Source: Mesostigma viride
Lineage: Eukaryota > Streptophyta > Mesostigmatophyceae > Mesostigmatales > Mesostigmataceae
Reading direction: 5' to 3'
Assembly (NCBI GenBank): GCA_009746045.1
Contig: RPFO01000436.1
Span: 1,822,851 to 1,874,632, forward strand
Length of the DNA stretch: 51,782 nt
Below are positions 19,029-28,681 of the stretch, piece by piece. A program made the translations under genes and the position numbers. Numbering within the stretch: the first letter of the stretch is position 1; each line of letters opens with the position of its first letter. The notes beneath the pieces are model-generated. The model was not told where the DNA came from and did not search any database. It saw only the letters and a program-made list of their open reading frames with translations.

Positions 19029-20245
19029 GGGGTCATATTGGGGCCCAGGGGAGGGGGGGGTGTAGCTGTGTCTGCCCCTGGGAGCGACCCGTGGGGTACC
19101 ACCTCAGATGCTACGACAGGCGCATTATCCTTCACTACCCACCCCAGTGCCCTGTTGGCTGCCAGCTCACTCTCCATGCTATCCCCTTGCTTATAGCCTG
19201 CCACCGATGCCCATGGTACCCTATACACCCGATCATTCCACTCTATGTCTATGACCCGCAGCGGCCAGTCTAACTTTGTGATGGCCCCAGGCCCCTGCAT
19301 GGTGCCCCGTTTGCCGCTGGGCGAGCTCTCCTTGTGGAACATGACCAACTGCCCGACCTCAAAAGCGCTAGACAAATCAGGCAGCGTGGCATCCTTGAGC
19401 CGCAGCTTGGCGGCGGTATCCTGTAGATGCTGTTGGTATGCCTCTACTACCTCGGGTGAGTAGGTGCCCGCTGACAGCCCCCGAGGCGTGACTAGCCCAA
19501 AGCCCTTGACATCAAGCACGTGCCTATGGTTGCACACATGCATGAGCTCCTTGCACCACGCCGTCTTGACCGCGTAGGATTTGCCATGTGGGTTATCCTG
19601 TCGCTTGGCTGCCACAGTCTTGACATAGCTTACAGTGCGATCTATCATGCCCATATTGCCGTGATCCTCACGCCCCACGATGACCACGGCCTCCATCCCC
19701 GGCAAACCTTGCACACAGCGGAACTGCTGGTCTAGCATGAGCTCCACTACGGGATGAAAGAAAGCCAGGCTGATCTTGATAGCCCTGTGCAGGTCAGCCT
19801 CAAACATGTGAGGCAGCGGCTCAATGTAGGTGGCCTTGCTGAACCTATCCTTGACTATGAAATAGGTGTCCCCCCCTTCCATGTGCATGACATCCCCCAC
19901 AAGGTACCCTCGCTCCAAGGGTGGAGTCTTGGCATGCCGCCTACGCGACTTCTTCCTGATCTTGATGCAGGCAGGACACTGAGCACGCACATTCTTCAGC
20001 TCGTTGTATAAAGGTGCCCCCAACATGTGTGCCCCCTCTACCTCGGCTTGGGCCTCATGCCCGTATGCACGGTGCATCTGGTATGCTAATAACAGTTTCA
20101 GGGTGACAGCCTGAGGTGCAGTGGCATTGTCAGGATTCTCAACAGGTGGGGTGACTACTGGGGTAGTGACATTGGCTAACTGGGCAGCTTCAGAGGCTGC
20201 ACGAAAGGCCGCCCTTGTGAGCACCTTGCCAATGTGAAGATCCAC
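18995..20245 (-). CDS. Element B integrase
   Basis: A 416-codon frame; the phase stays open upstream to about 20300, so the true N-terminus may be longer. It has an HHCC zinc finger (H58, H63, C90, C93) and catalytic positions D118 (GDVMHM) and D172 (LMLDQQF). At the third position there is Asp (D202 in GMIDRTVSYVK), where element A and known integrases have Glu. Spacing between the second and third acidic residues is 29. The C-terminal part (GQLVMFHKE...MQGPGAI...YRVPWASVAGY) resembles a GPY/F module. The Asp substitution could impair strand transfer. Gene neighbours are gag upstream and protease-RT immediately downstream. Confidence 0.85.
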   Translation of the reverse strand: MDLHIGKVLTRAAFRAASEAAQLANVTTPVVTPPVENPDNATAPQAVTLKLLLAYQMHRAYGHEAQAEVEGAHMLGAPLYNELKNVRAQCPACIKIRKKSRRRHAKTPPLERGYLVGDVMHMEGGDTYFIVKDRFSKATYIEPLPHMFEADLHRAIKISLAFFHPVVELMLDQQFRCVQGLPGMEAVVIVGREDHGNMGMIDRTVSYVKTVAAKRQDNPHGKSYAVKTAWCKELMHVCNHRHVLDVKGFGLVTPRGLSAGTYSPEVVEAYQQHLQDTAAKLRLKDATLPDLSSAFEVGQLVMFHKESSPSGKRGTMQGPGAITKLDWPLRVIDIEWNDRVYRVPWASVAGYKQGDSMESELAANRALGWVVKDNAPVVASEVVPHGSLPGADTATPPPPLGPNMTPWMGGMRMGWV

Positions 20246-20507
20246 ACTAGGGTGGTGTGTACCGAGAACATCTGCCCGCCCAGCATTCGATCTCTTGCAC
20301 TGTCACAACATTCCTCATAGGCCCAACCGCCCCAGTATCTAGCTGGGGTGCTGCAGTAGTGCTTGGTCGCTCGGCGTTGTACACCGATCAAGTTTCGTTT
20401 AAGTGGCCAGCCGGAGCGGCTGCTTAGGTTTTAGCGGGCAAGTGTTCGAAGCGCGTCATTGGTGAATTACTGGGGAACTTGGGTTTCCCCGCGAAACTCC
20501 AACCGCA

Positions 20508-20817
20508 CGTTCAGATTTCCAAATCTCAAGTAAAGTTCGGCGCAACTTTCTGAACGGGGGCAGTTGACGAGCAGCATTCCTCCGGACGAATGAATTGCGT
20601 TCCATACTTGCGCAAAATTTTGAAAGGTGGCTTGCGTGCAGCCCTACTAAAATTTGCGCGGACGTTCAGATTTCCAAATCTCAAGTAAATTTCAGCGGAA
20701 CTTTCTGAACGGGGGTAGTTGGCGGGCAGCGTTCCTCCAGACGAATGAAATGCGTTCCATACTACCGCAAAATTTTGAAAGGTAGCTTGCGTGCAGCCCT
20801 ACTAAAATTTGCGCGAA
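20508..20817. repeat. Two tandem 155-bp units inside B
   Basis: A unit beginning CGTTCAGATTTCC starts at 20508 and again at 20663, with only a few differences. Each has the word AAATTTGCGCG at its end. They lie between the B integrase and the LINE fragment. The adjacent 20246-20507 contains no complete gene; part of it may be integrase N-terminal coding sequence in shifted frames. Confidence 0.85.
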
Positions 20818-20828
20818 GTGTGGGACTG

Positions 20829-20842
20829 AAAATTCGTAACGG
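20829..20842. repeat. TSD of truncated LINE (left)
   Basis: AAAATTCGTAACGG, identical to 22294-22307 on the far side of the LINE fragment. Confidence 0.8.
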
Positions 20843-22182
20843 TTTTAAGCGGCCGCAACCCATATGAGGGCTTTTTGACGGCCACCCCGCCAGTTACGCG
20901 AATCATCGATTTATACGCGGCTGACGGTGACCGATATCGCCTTCTGACATACACGGAAATCAGCGCGTGGATCGCAAACATGCCCAGCCGACCAGCCTGG
21001 GACAACCTTCTACAAGCAATTCCCGCAGGATGGCATACCCTCATGACAACCTCGCGCAAACCCCTACAAATCGGGGAATGGGTGAGCTATTACCCGGATC
21101 GCGACACGTCCGTACATAAGGGCTGCATCGTTGCGGTCGCGTCGACGTGCGTTACCATACAATTGCTCCAGGAGACACCAGACGGTCAAGGACTTCTCGG
21201 CAAATTGATTACATCGTACGCCTACATTCCAGCATGTCAATGTCACCGCATTCGAGTGGTCCCGTGGTCACTGTCACAGGCGTGCATGTTACCCCTGGAC
21301 CCCACCACAGTGATACGCGACACCACATGGCTACATGTTGGCAAGGGGCGCCTGGACACGCTTGCTCTAGACCCGCTAGAATTTGGGTGGGTCCTCACAT
21401 CTGGCGGCACCCCAACGACGAAGTGCCTTTTCGAGTACACGGCAGACTGGGGATACCGGCTACTTCTACATAAAAATCATAGGATGCACCCGGGTCGCCT
21501 GCGTTGGCACCCCGAGTGGCCGGGCTACACCTGGATCAAGAACATTACCTTGGCAGTTGATCACCCATTGGTTGACAAGCGGGCCACCGACGTCCAGCAC
21601 CTGCTTATGCATCGGGCCATCGGGGTCAATTCCCAACTGCACCACCGGTACTCCCACGCGGCGGCGTGCTTATGCAACTTTCCAGATGAAACAATTGAGC
21701 ACAGATTTCTGGACTGCCAACTCGCAGGGGTTTGGCAATGGCTGCTGGGTATATGGGCCAAGTGGATGGCTATTACAGCTCCCCCCACCACCGTCACACT
21801 ATCTACGGTTATATTCGGCATCACGGGATTACGGGACGCGAGCCTCACAGCCAACCAGATGGCATGGATATGGCTACGCACGACGATGCTTCACACCATA
21901 TGGCAAGTTCGCAACGAGACCGTATTCACGTTACGTGCCGCGTACACGAGAGGTGCCGTGGTCCGCCGGTTTATCTCCTCTTGGAACCTGGCTATGCGTC
22001 GTTACTGGCTCCTGGCGACGGAACAACACAAAGTATGGGACCCGGGCCCTAACAATGACACCCCCAGCCCACTGGAAGTCTTCCATGCACTCGTGGGCAT
22101 GAACCAGGTCTTTACACTTATGCCGGATGACGATATATCTACAGTACACTGGCTACCTTGGTCGCAGGGCGCGCCTTATTAA
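20843..22182 (+). pseudogene. LINE ORF2 C-terminal fragment (zf-RVT region)
   Basis: The open frame reaches back to 20830; there is no in-frame ATG at its beginning, as expected for a truncated copy. It has the cysteine/histidine module typical of the region after RT in plant and algal LINEs (zf-RVT): CLCNFPDETIEHRFLDC, then the Trp-rich GVWQWLLGIW and later WQVRNETVF. The reverse transcriptase itself is absent, so this piece cannot mobilise anything. About 440 residues remain without an internal stop, indicating a young or well-preserved insertion. Confidence 0.78.
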
Positions 22183-22293
22183 TGCGGGCACCCCAATTTA
22201 GGCACAACTAGGCATTTCAGGCTATTTTTGGCATACCTGCATGGGTCACCTTAACTGTTATATGGAAATAAACTAACACCCATTTCACCGGAA
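20843..22293 (+). mobile_element. 5'-truncated LINE insertion
   Basis: Bounded by a 14-bp TSD. It contains only the C-terminal part of an ORF2 and a 3' UTR of about 110 bp ending AAACTAACACCCATTTCACC plus a very short A stretch. A related, diverged 3' UTR lies near 45858-45968. It was inserted into a satellite unit that was already present within B. Confidence 0.8.
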
Positions 22294-22480
22294 AAAATTC
22301 GTAACGGAAACTTTTTGGTAGTTGCCGTCACTTCCTCTTGTGCAAACGTGTGGGAGTGAAAATTCGTAACGGAAACTTTTTGGTAGTTGCCGTCACTTCA
22401 TTTTGCGCGAGTGTTGGGCTGAAAATTCGTAACGGAAACTTTTTGGTAGTTGGCGTCACTTCCTTTGGTTCGACCGTGAA
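22294..22480. repeat. Three tandem units of about 62 bp in B
   Basis: AAAATTCGTAACGG followed by AAACTTTTTGGTAGTTG and a CGTCACTTC segment recurs three times with period about 60-64 bp. The first AAAATTCGTAACGG is the right TSD copy of the LINE fragment. The half-unit at 20818-20842 is the left remnant. Confidence 0.85.
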
Positions 22481-22517
22481 AATTCGCTGAAATTCGCTGA
22501 ATTCGTACCGTAGCCTA

Positions 22518-24041
22518 CTAATTTTTAGTATCTCGAAGTGACGGGGCACCTAAAAATTTGCCCACAAGTACACTTGGCAGCGCGCTCACTGGGAAAAATT
22601 GTACAGCCGCTCCGGCGGGCCACTTGAACGAATTGTAATCACCCGACCTAGAAGACACCACATTGCTTAGGTCACGCATTGTAGACCCGTGCTCAGGAAG
22701 CACGTGATCCTGGCGCGACAGAGCCAGAGCAGCATCGACGGATTGCGTGAGCACATCACGGAATGAGACAGAGGATGCAGTCACGTTGCTTTTAGGAACG
22801 ACATCAGGCTCTATGACGGCCCGGTTCAGCGTGACGCATTGAGCAAAAGAAGGGGTATCGAGCGTGCTCTCACCTGACTTTCGTGCTGCCCGTCGCTCTG
22901 CCCACTCCTCGCGTGTGCCGTGGACGACGATGCGCTTGGCCTTGCACGCCTCCACGCTGTGACCACGCAGAACGTCGTGGCACTTGCGGCAAAGGTTGTC
23001 CTCGAGCTCCAGGTCCGGGCGAACTCGGCAGTCATCCCGGACATGGCGACGTCCGAAGCAGCGCTCACAGCGTTGCTTGCGGTCAGTAGACGCCCCCTGC
23101 TGCCGCTTGGCCGGGGGATGATCACCCTGCTTGGCGTCGCCACCATGCCCGCGCTTGCGCCCTCGCTGGCCCCCGTTGTTGCCGTGGCCGACGACCTTTT
23201 TCAGGATGGCCGTAAGCTCCGACCGCGTAATTGGAGCCTCTGCGCCTGAAGAAGAAGACGCACCGGCATCCACCTTGCGCAGGGATGGCAGAGCAGCCGA
23301 GGCAGCCGGCTTGGACTGCGCACTCTTGAAGCATGAGATTAAATACAGCATGCCCTCGTCGAAACTGACAGCACTCTTCTTTTTGAGTTCCGTCGCTATG
23401 GTCAGATGCACATCCGACGACAGGTCGCATTTCTTGAGAAATCGATTGCACAGGAAAATGGGCTTGAGAGTATCTAGCAGCTTGTGCTTGTGCACGAAGA
23501 CCTGGAAATCACGTGCAGCCCCGGGCAAATTTGCCTTATTAACTGCATAGCCCTCGAAGTCATTGAAGGCTTGCTCGTCGGCCTCTTCCTTAGACCGCGA
23601 CAAGTGGGCATCTAGACCGTTGTAAAAAACTTCCCAGGTTTGTTTGTTGTCGTCCGCAATGCGAACTAGATTGGCAATGTTTGGGTGCTTTGTTGTACTG
23701 CAGAATACTGCACGGAACTTGCCAATCAGCTCCGAATCTTTGTCTGCGCGTCCATCGCGCAGACGCTTGAGAGCAGCTAGAAAATCTGCTGCGTCGTCCG
23801 CCGTATAGTCGGCAGGTAGATCCGCGGGCACCTCCGTTTGCTTGAGAGGGCCGCGATTCAGTGCATCGTCAGCAGCAAGCATCAGATGCTTGAACTGCTT
23901 GGCCAGTTCAGGTTGCGCCACGAGGGTTTGTATCAACCTCGTGGCCTCGTCCGCACTAAAGCGTGGCAGGACGGACCCTGCGGCCTCGCCACTTGGCGTA
24001 TCTGTGTGTTCGCCCGTGCGGCTCCGTGTACCGGAAGCCAT
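22518..24041 (-). CDS. Element B Gag-like nucleocapsid protein
   Basis: 507 codons from an ATG at 24039-24041, just 20 bp inside the 5' LTR. The N-terminal two thirds are helical and charged, as in capsid proteins (about residues 30-245). A Ser/Gly/Lys-rich linker leads to two CCHC zinc knuckles: CERCFGRRHVRDDC (325-338, canonical CX2CX4HX4C) and CRKCHDVLRGHSVEAC (351-366, CX2CX6HX4C). These bind RNA in Gag proteins. It ends at a stop well before the integrase frame; the satellite and LINE insertion lie in between. I infer gag from position and knuckles, not from a recognised capsid family. Confidence 0.82.
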   Translation of the reverse strand: MASGTRSRTGEHTDTPSGEAAGSVLPRFSADEATRLIQTLVAQPELAKQFKHLMLAADDALNRGPLKQTEVPADLPADYTADDAADFLAALKRLRDGRADKDSELIGKFRAVFCSTTKHPNIANLVRIADDNKQTWEVFYNGLDAHLSRSKEEADEQAFNDFEGYAVNKANLPGAARDFQVFVHKHKLLDTLKPIFLCNRFLKKCDLSSDVHLTIATELKKKSAVSFDEGMLYLISCFKSAQSKPAASAALPSLRKVDAGASSSSGAEAPITRSELTAILKKVVGHGNNGGQRGRKRGHGGDAKQGDHPPAKRQQGASTDRKQRCERCFGRRHVRDDCRVRPDLELEDNLCRKCHDVLRGHSVEACKAKRIVVHGTREEWAERRAARKSGESTLDTPSFAQCVTLNRAVIEPDVVPKSNVTASSVSFRDVLTQSVDAALALSRQDHVLPEHGSTMRDLSNVVSSRSGDYNSFKWPAGAAVQFFPVSALPSVLVGKFLGAPSLRDTKN

Positions 24042-24060
24042 CGGGATTTTTATGAATACA

Positions 24061-24408
24061 AGTTAAAGCCCGACCGGCTCAGCTATGGCGGTCGGTCACG
24101 TTGAGCTTGGGATAAGGTGAACACAGAGAACTGCTGTCGGAGCTGGCCCACCACTGGTTTATGTCTTATTAGCCAGCAAACCGCATCCGGTTAGCCGTAA
24201 CCGTGGGACAAGCTAGCTGTCCATACCGACCCGGATAAGGCCCCGGACTGGGGCCTAGGTGGCGCCGGCCCTAGGCGCCGCCCTTAGACCGGTCGACCGC
24301 ATCGGACCGCCGGATTATAGCCGGCGGCTTAGCGGACGCTAGCGGAAGGCGTGCGGACGGACATGGGGAACTTAGAGCCAGATCCTAGGGCTCTAGAGTT
24401 ACTCAACT
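24061..24408 (-). repeat. 5' LTR of element B
   Basis: Direct copy of 15984-16332 with small indels (e.g. an extra ATT near 24168). The sequence just inside (minus strand TGTATTCATAAAAA) is not an obvious tRNA primer-binding site. Confidence 0.88.
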
Positions 24409-24413
24409 GGTTG
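24409..24413. repeat. TSD of element B (right)
   Basis: GGTTG, matching 15979-15983. Confidence 0.85.
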
Positions 24414-24966
24414 GGCAGAATGACAATAGCCCATCTATGGTTGCAGTGGACACACAAGCCCAGGTCAGCATTATAAGTGCCCTGGCTGTGCCCCATATGC
24501 CTTTGGAACCTTCACCCTGGCACCATGTGGCTGATTTCTCAGGGCAGTCATCCCTCAAGGTACAAGGTCAGGTCATGTTGACTATACTTGGTATCCCCAC
24601 CCCTTTTCAGGTATTGGAAGGTTATAAAGGTAATGCCTTGTTGGGTGATCCTTTTCTCTCTTACCCTGGTGTCATTATCTCCTGTGATAGACTAGCCATC
24701 CAGGACCTGGGTGGTGTTGATCTGAATCATTTCAAAATTTCCCTTCAAAAACTTCTTCACACCAACATTGCTTCTGTAAAATTTGCTACCCCCAAGTATG
24801 CCCCAGGGCAAGAACCTTGTGTGGCAGACTTGGTTCACAACCAAAAACTTCATCCCACCTCCTTTAGATTGGGCAAGCATGATGTGGCTAAAATGTCTCA
24901 TCTTTCTTATGAACAGATAGAGCAAGACTGTCGCACACACATAGGTTTCCTAAAATGGGTGGAGGC
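24414..24966 (+). pseudogene. Element A protease and linker to RT
   Basis: Continues the element A frame right after B. It shows VAVDTQAQVSIIS and ALLGDPFLS, closely parallel to the B protease, including the DTQ triad instead of DTG. It runs on through a linker (SFRLGKHD, EQDCRTHIGFLKW) that aligns with B residues 238-271, and is cut by element C after 24966. The protease would process the polyprotein; both A and B carrying DTQ argues that the variant belongs to the lineage rather than to one damaged copy. Confidence 0.8.
24962..24966. repeat. TSD of element C (left)
   Basis: GAGGC here and at 30974-30978. The element A frame is continuous when C and one copy are ignored. Confidence 0.88.
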
Positions 24967-25565
24967 TGTCAAAAATCCTAATAATGCGTCAACGAATGAG
25001 CTCAAATGTTGCGGCACAACTCATTTGATTAATACAATAAAAGACACATATATAGAATTTAAGGACCGTGACCGGTGTCCATTGCCAAGCCACAAGGCAA
25101 CTGGCCCACCATCAGGTAACGTGAAAAGGTGCGCGCCGACCTCTTAAACAATGTCCAATGTCGGCTGCACACATTATCCCTACGTTAACTTAACACATAA
25201 AGTGTCTCGACTTGAACAACTGGCACACAAAATCCACTAGGCAATGATGCGAATATTCGGCACCAATATTTGACCCCACTATTGCGCGGCGCTAGGAGTT
25301 AGCCACCGCCAAATGGCACGAGATACTCACGCCCTACAAGTCGTACCATGCAACCACAAGGTAGAGCCGAATTAATCCTAACTTCGGCACCTAATATCTT
25401 TGTGCATACTCAACTGTCCGTCATAAGAAAAGTACCGCCGGAAAGAACACGGCAAGCCCTACTCAGCCCTAATAATATCCTTGGCCAGAAAATACAGAAG
25501 ATTGGCCACAACATAACATAGGCTGGCAAACGGGCACATCCAGGGTTTATACTAAAACCCTGACA
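24967..25565 (-). repeat. 3' LTR of element C (intact, 599 bp)
   Basis: TGTCAAAAATCC...AACCCTGACA on the plus strand. Only two substitutions versus the right LTR were noticed by eye (near 25112 and 25351), so C inserted recently. It contains the unoccupied TTAA site (25059-25062) at which the other LTR received D2. Confidence 0.9.
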
Positions 25566-25575
25566 CCCCCCTTGC
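25566..25575 (-). promoter_or_regulatory. Polypurine tract of element C
   Basis: Minus strand GCAAGGGGGG immediately upstream of the 3' LTR start TGTCAGGG, the expected place for plus-strand priming. Confidence 0.75.
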
Positions 25576-26294
25576 ACGTTGCCAGTGCAGGGTCCAATGA
25601 ACGTCAAGTCCCCCCTCAACTAGGGTAGGGCTTGCCGGGTACAACATACCCCAGCAACCCCCCCTTACCCGGGAAGCCCCTCCAAAGGAACCATCCAGCA
25701 ACAAATTCACTGGAAAAATGCCATCCTGATCATAACAACAAAGGTGCTATACATGCCTGTGTCTCTTCCAAAATACATCCAGGCGTCCCTAGAGGTATAA
25801 ACTGACAGCCCCAGCGTCCCAGGTCTGATGCAGAAACACAGCAATAAGTCACAACAACTACACTTGCCAGGAATAGCACACATGGGCAAACACTGCCCCA
25901 TCAGGCTACCAATAGCCCTAAAATGGACCACCACGGTCCCAAGGCCTCCACGGCCCCACGCTGGCACGCCGTCGTGCCAACAAACTCCCGGGAGTGATCA
26001 GGTCCCGAGCATGGAAAGTCAACCAAGAACTTCCCCCAGAGCGCTCCCATAACAGGTTGGACTGATCCCAACCTCCAGACTGGCCAAAACACTAGGCTGC
26101 AAATGCTAGTTTGCCTCGTCCATTCAAAAACACAGCTGACCACCAAGTTTGCATGCAAAGCAGGCGCGCGTACATCCCAAAGTAGGTCAATACAGACCAC
26201 AGGCCACGTTAGGCCCCACAAATGTCGTCGCGAGCCAGTCTCATGCCACCCCCCCCCCTCAAGAAATAAGTGGGGGCAAATATTTTTGTCAGCT
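25576..26294 (-). other. Element C internal region, part 1
   Basis: About 720 bp with no supported gene on either strand. Short open frames have no recognisable domains. Confidence 0.7.
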
Positions 26295-28001
26295 TTAACC
26301 CCTAAATGGGCAGAAATACTGCCGATGCATCGGCTGTAACTTCACAATTTTGCAAACCAGATGCCATCCAACCCACCCATATCCAATGGCTGTCCTTGGG
26401 GGCCAAGCATGTCCATGAGTTGCCCTTCGGGTTGGTATATCACAACCTTACATATATGCAGGGTAGGCCATGTATAACTGCCGTCAAAGTCAGGGGGGTC
26501 AAGACGAGCGTTTTCATTTTTGGTAGAATGTGCATTTTGAATTATGTTGTAAGAGCTAGGCACCTACCACTTCAGGGATGATAAACAATTAGTTGCTGAA
26601 CAGTTTGAGCCATTGGGGTCATCATTTGGGTGGGTATACCAGCAGTTACACCCAGTACAGCCCATAGGGGTACCGTTGGTAAAAAGCAACCAAGGGGGTA
26701 GGAGTGGGCATACTACCTACTAATACCTACTAATATGGCCCCCAACCATGCCACACAATACATTTCCATTCCACAATGATGGGGAAACATAACTGCATCA
26801 TCACACTGCCCTTACATGGCACCTATGTGCAGGTGCCACCTTGTCCATGCACGTAGGTAACGTGGTACGGATACCCTACGCAAGGCATGCATTCTAGGAG
26901 GCAGCCACCAACAAACTAGTGATTTTAAGCCTATTTCAGCTTGCCCTAGCAAGAATAAACTAGGCCTAAGCTGCTATAGCTTGCCAGGTGATGGCCAGCA
27001 CACCTGGTGTCACATGCTGACAATGGGAAGCTTCTACTCACCGGTTACATGCTTGATGATGCCACAGAGACCAGCCAACTGCCTCACACTCATGCAATAT
27101 GTGTGTGGGAAATGTATAACAAACATATATGGAGGTATTCAAACCCATACAGCCTCTTAAACTTATCACCATCACCCTGTGGCAGGTCAACTGACTGAGG
27201 GAAGCATCTAAGAAGGGTGTTTTAGAAAGGGGCCAGGCCAGGGTCAAGAAAGAGCATGAATAATGCAAAAAGAATGTGCTACACAAGCTAGAACGTATAT
27301 ATAAACGTCAAACATCGATAGGAAAACGATGCTTAAGCTTTACCAGGCATGGATGGCGTTACCTTGGCCCAGGCGGTGGCCGCAAAATGGCGCATTTCGG
27401 CACACCAAAGTTGTGCAGCATGGTCGCTGGATTCGGCGATTTCTGGCCACCCTTGCACGTTTACGACTACCATGTATCATAAAAAGTACAAAGAAACCAA
27501 TATATCCTTTAAAATACGCCGGAAAGGTATTGCTGTCAACGTTTCTATCGTCCGGCCTGATCGCAGTTTTTTCCAGCAAGAACGCTGCCGACACCTATCA
27601 AATGGCATTCCCGCGAACCAAAAATTGGCCTGTATCATCTTTAGGACGTATAAAATCAATTTCCTGACTTTGGTCAGAAAATTCGAACGAAAACGTAAAT
27701 GCCATGCGTGGGCGCAAGCCGCCATGGCCAGGTCGTCGTTTTCCGGAATGCACGTTGTACGCGAAAAAGTACCCTGACCCCTTGTACTTTGACCGGCCAG
27801 AACACCTCTATAACTTTGTCAGAAGTATGCAAACCCTAGTACCATGCTGTGAGGAAAATTATAAACTTTCATTCTTCTCAGCTAAACGTTTCCTAATTCT
27901 CAATAGTTTTCGCGGCATTTGGTCCCCCGAGAAGGGGCCGACGTGTCGGCTGTAACTCAGTTTTAGGCGGAAAATCGGCAGCCAGACCATTTAGGGGTTA
28001 A
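26295..28001. mobile_element. TTAA-flanked transposon copy D1
   Basis: Element 26299-27997 (1,699 bp) with TTAA duplicated at 26295-26298 and 27998-28001. Terminal inverted repeats begin CCCCTAAATGG. Subterminal palindromes such as GCCGATGCATCGGC lie close to the ends. It is the inverted copy of D2. The TTAA target and CCC(C)T termini match the piggyBac superfamily. No transposase-sized ORF is present, so it is non-autonomous. The short frames conserved between D1 and D2 (up to 142 codons at 27349-27777) have no recognised domain. Confidence 0.85.
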
Positions 28002-28669
28002 AATGTCACAAGCTCCCTTGGCTTAGAGCTTCTAAAATAACATGCAGCTCACTGGTACTCCTGACCAGCTTCAAAATCAAAAACCCACTGGCATAGCCAG
28101 CTTCAAAAGAGAGGCCATGCTGGCACTCCTGGCCAACATCTTCATCGCCAACAAAAAGCCGGCAGGCAGGCAGTCCTCGTCGACAAAAAATGCTGGAAAT
28201 TCCGCAGGCTGCGCCACCAAAAATGGCGATAATCCGTTGCGCTGGTCGCTCGCAAAATTCCAGCCGACGTCCGCTCCGAGCCACATGTTGATGCGCAGGT
28301 CACTGGTACAGAAAAAGAGAAAAAAGTCTACACCCAACTGGAATCAGAGCCTTGACCTTGCCATGCGGTGCTCAACGCCAGGCGGCGCCAGCCCACAGCA
28401 AACCCGAAACATGAAAGTTCCGCTGGCTTTGACACATATAACAACTCGCCTGCGTGGCTGCGCTGGCCCAGGCCTGTCGACCCATGAAATTTCTGCCCGT
28501 TCCGCCGAACTTCAAATTCAAAATGCTGCGACGTATGAATCCTCACGACATTGCTCACGAAATTACGTAACAACACTGCCGCCATCAATTATATGCGCCG
28601 GCAGGGTAAAATGGCTTCATCATGGTCACAAGAATGTCGTTCAAAGTCGTCTCAAAGGTGTGGAACTTT
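28002..28669 (-). other. Element C internal region, part 2
   Basis: A plus-strand frame of 233 codons (28042-28743) crosses it, but it is antisense to C, runs into the LTR and shows no domain, so I do not call it a gene. Confidence 0.6.
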
Positions 28670-28681
28670 CCTCCGATACCA
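28670..28681 (-). promoter_or_regulatory. Primer-binding site of element C (tRNA-iMet type)
   Basis: Minus strand TGGTATCGGAGG abuts the 5' LTR with no spacer. It matches the common plant-type initiator-Met site TGGTATCAGAGC at 10 of 12 positions. Confidence 0.8.

Larger units (their letters stand above)
15984..24408 (-). mobile_element. LTR retrotransposon B (minus strand), nested in A
   Basis: Bounded by direct repeats of 349 and 348 bp and a GGTTG TSD. On the minus strand: 5' LTR (24408-24061), gag (24041-22518), a spacer carrying satellite units and a LINE insertion, integrase (20245-18995), protease-RT-RNase H (19028-16710), then a non-coding stretch and the 3' LTR (16332-15984). The LTRs differ by a few substitutions and small indels, so the insertion is fairly recent. 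LTR ends are AGTT...AACT rather than TG...CA. The domain order puts integrase before protease, unlike both Copia and Gypsy. Confidence 0.88.

Noticed and set aside
27329-27777. 112- and 142-codon frames, repeated at 29446-28998 on the other strand
   Set aside because: They are the D1/D2 interior in two copies. Conservation follows from recent duplication and no transposase features are visible.
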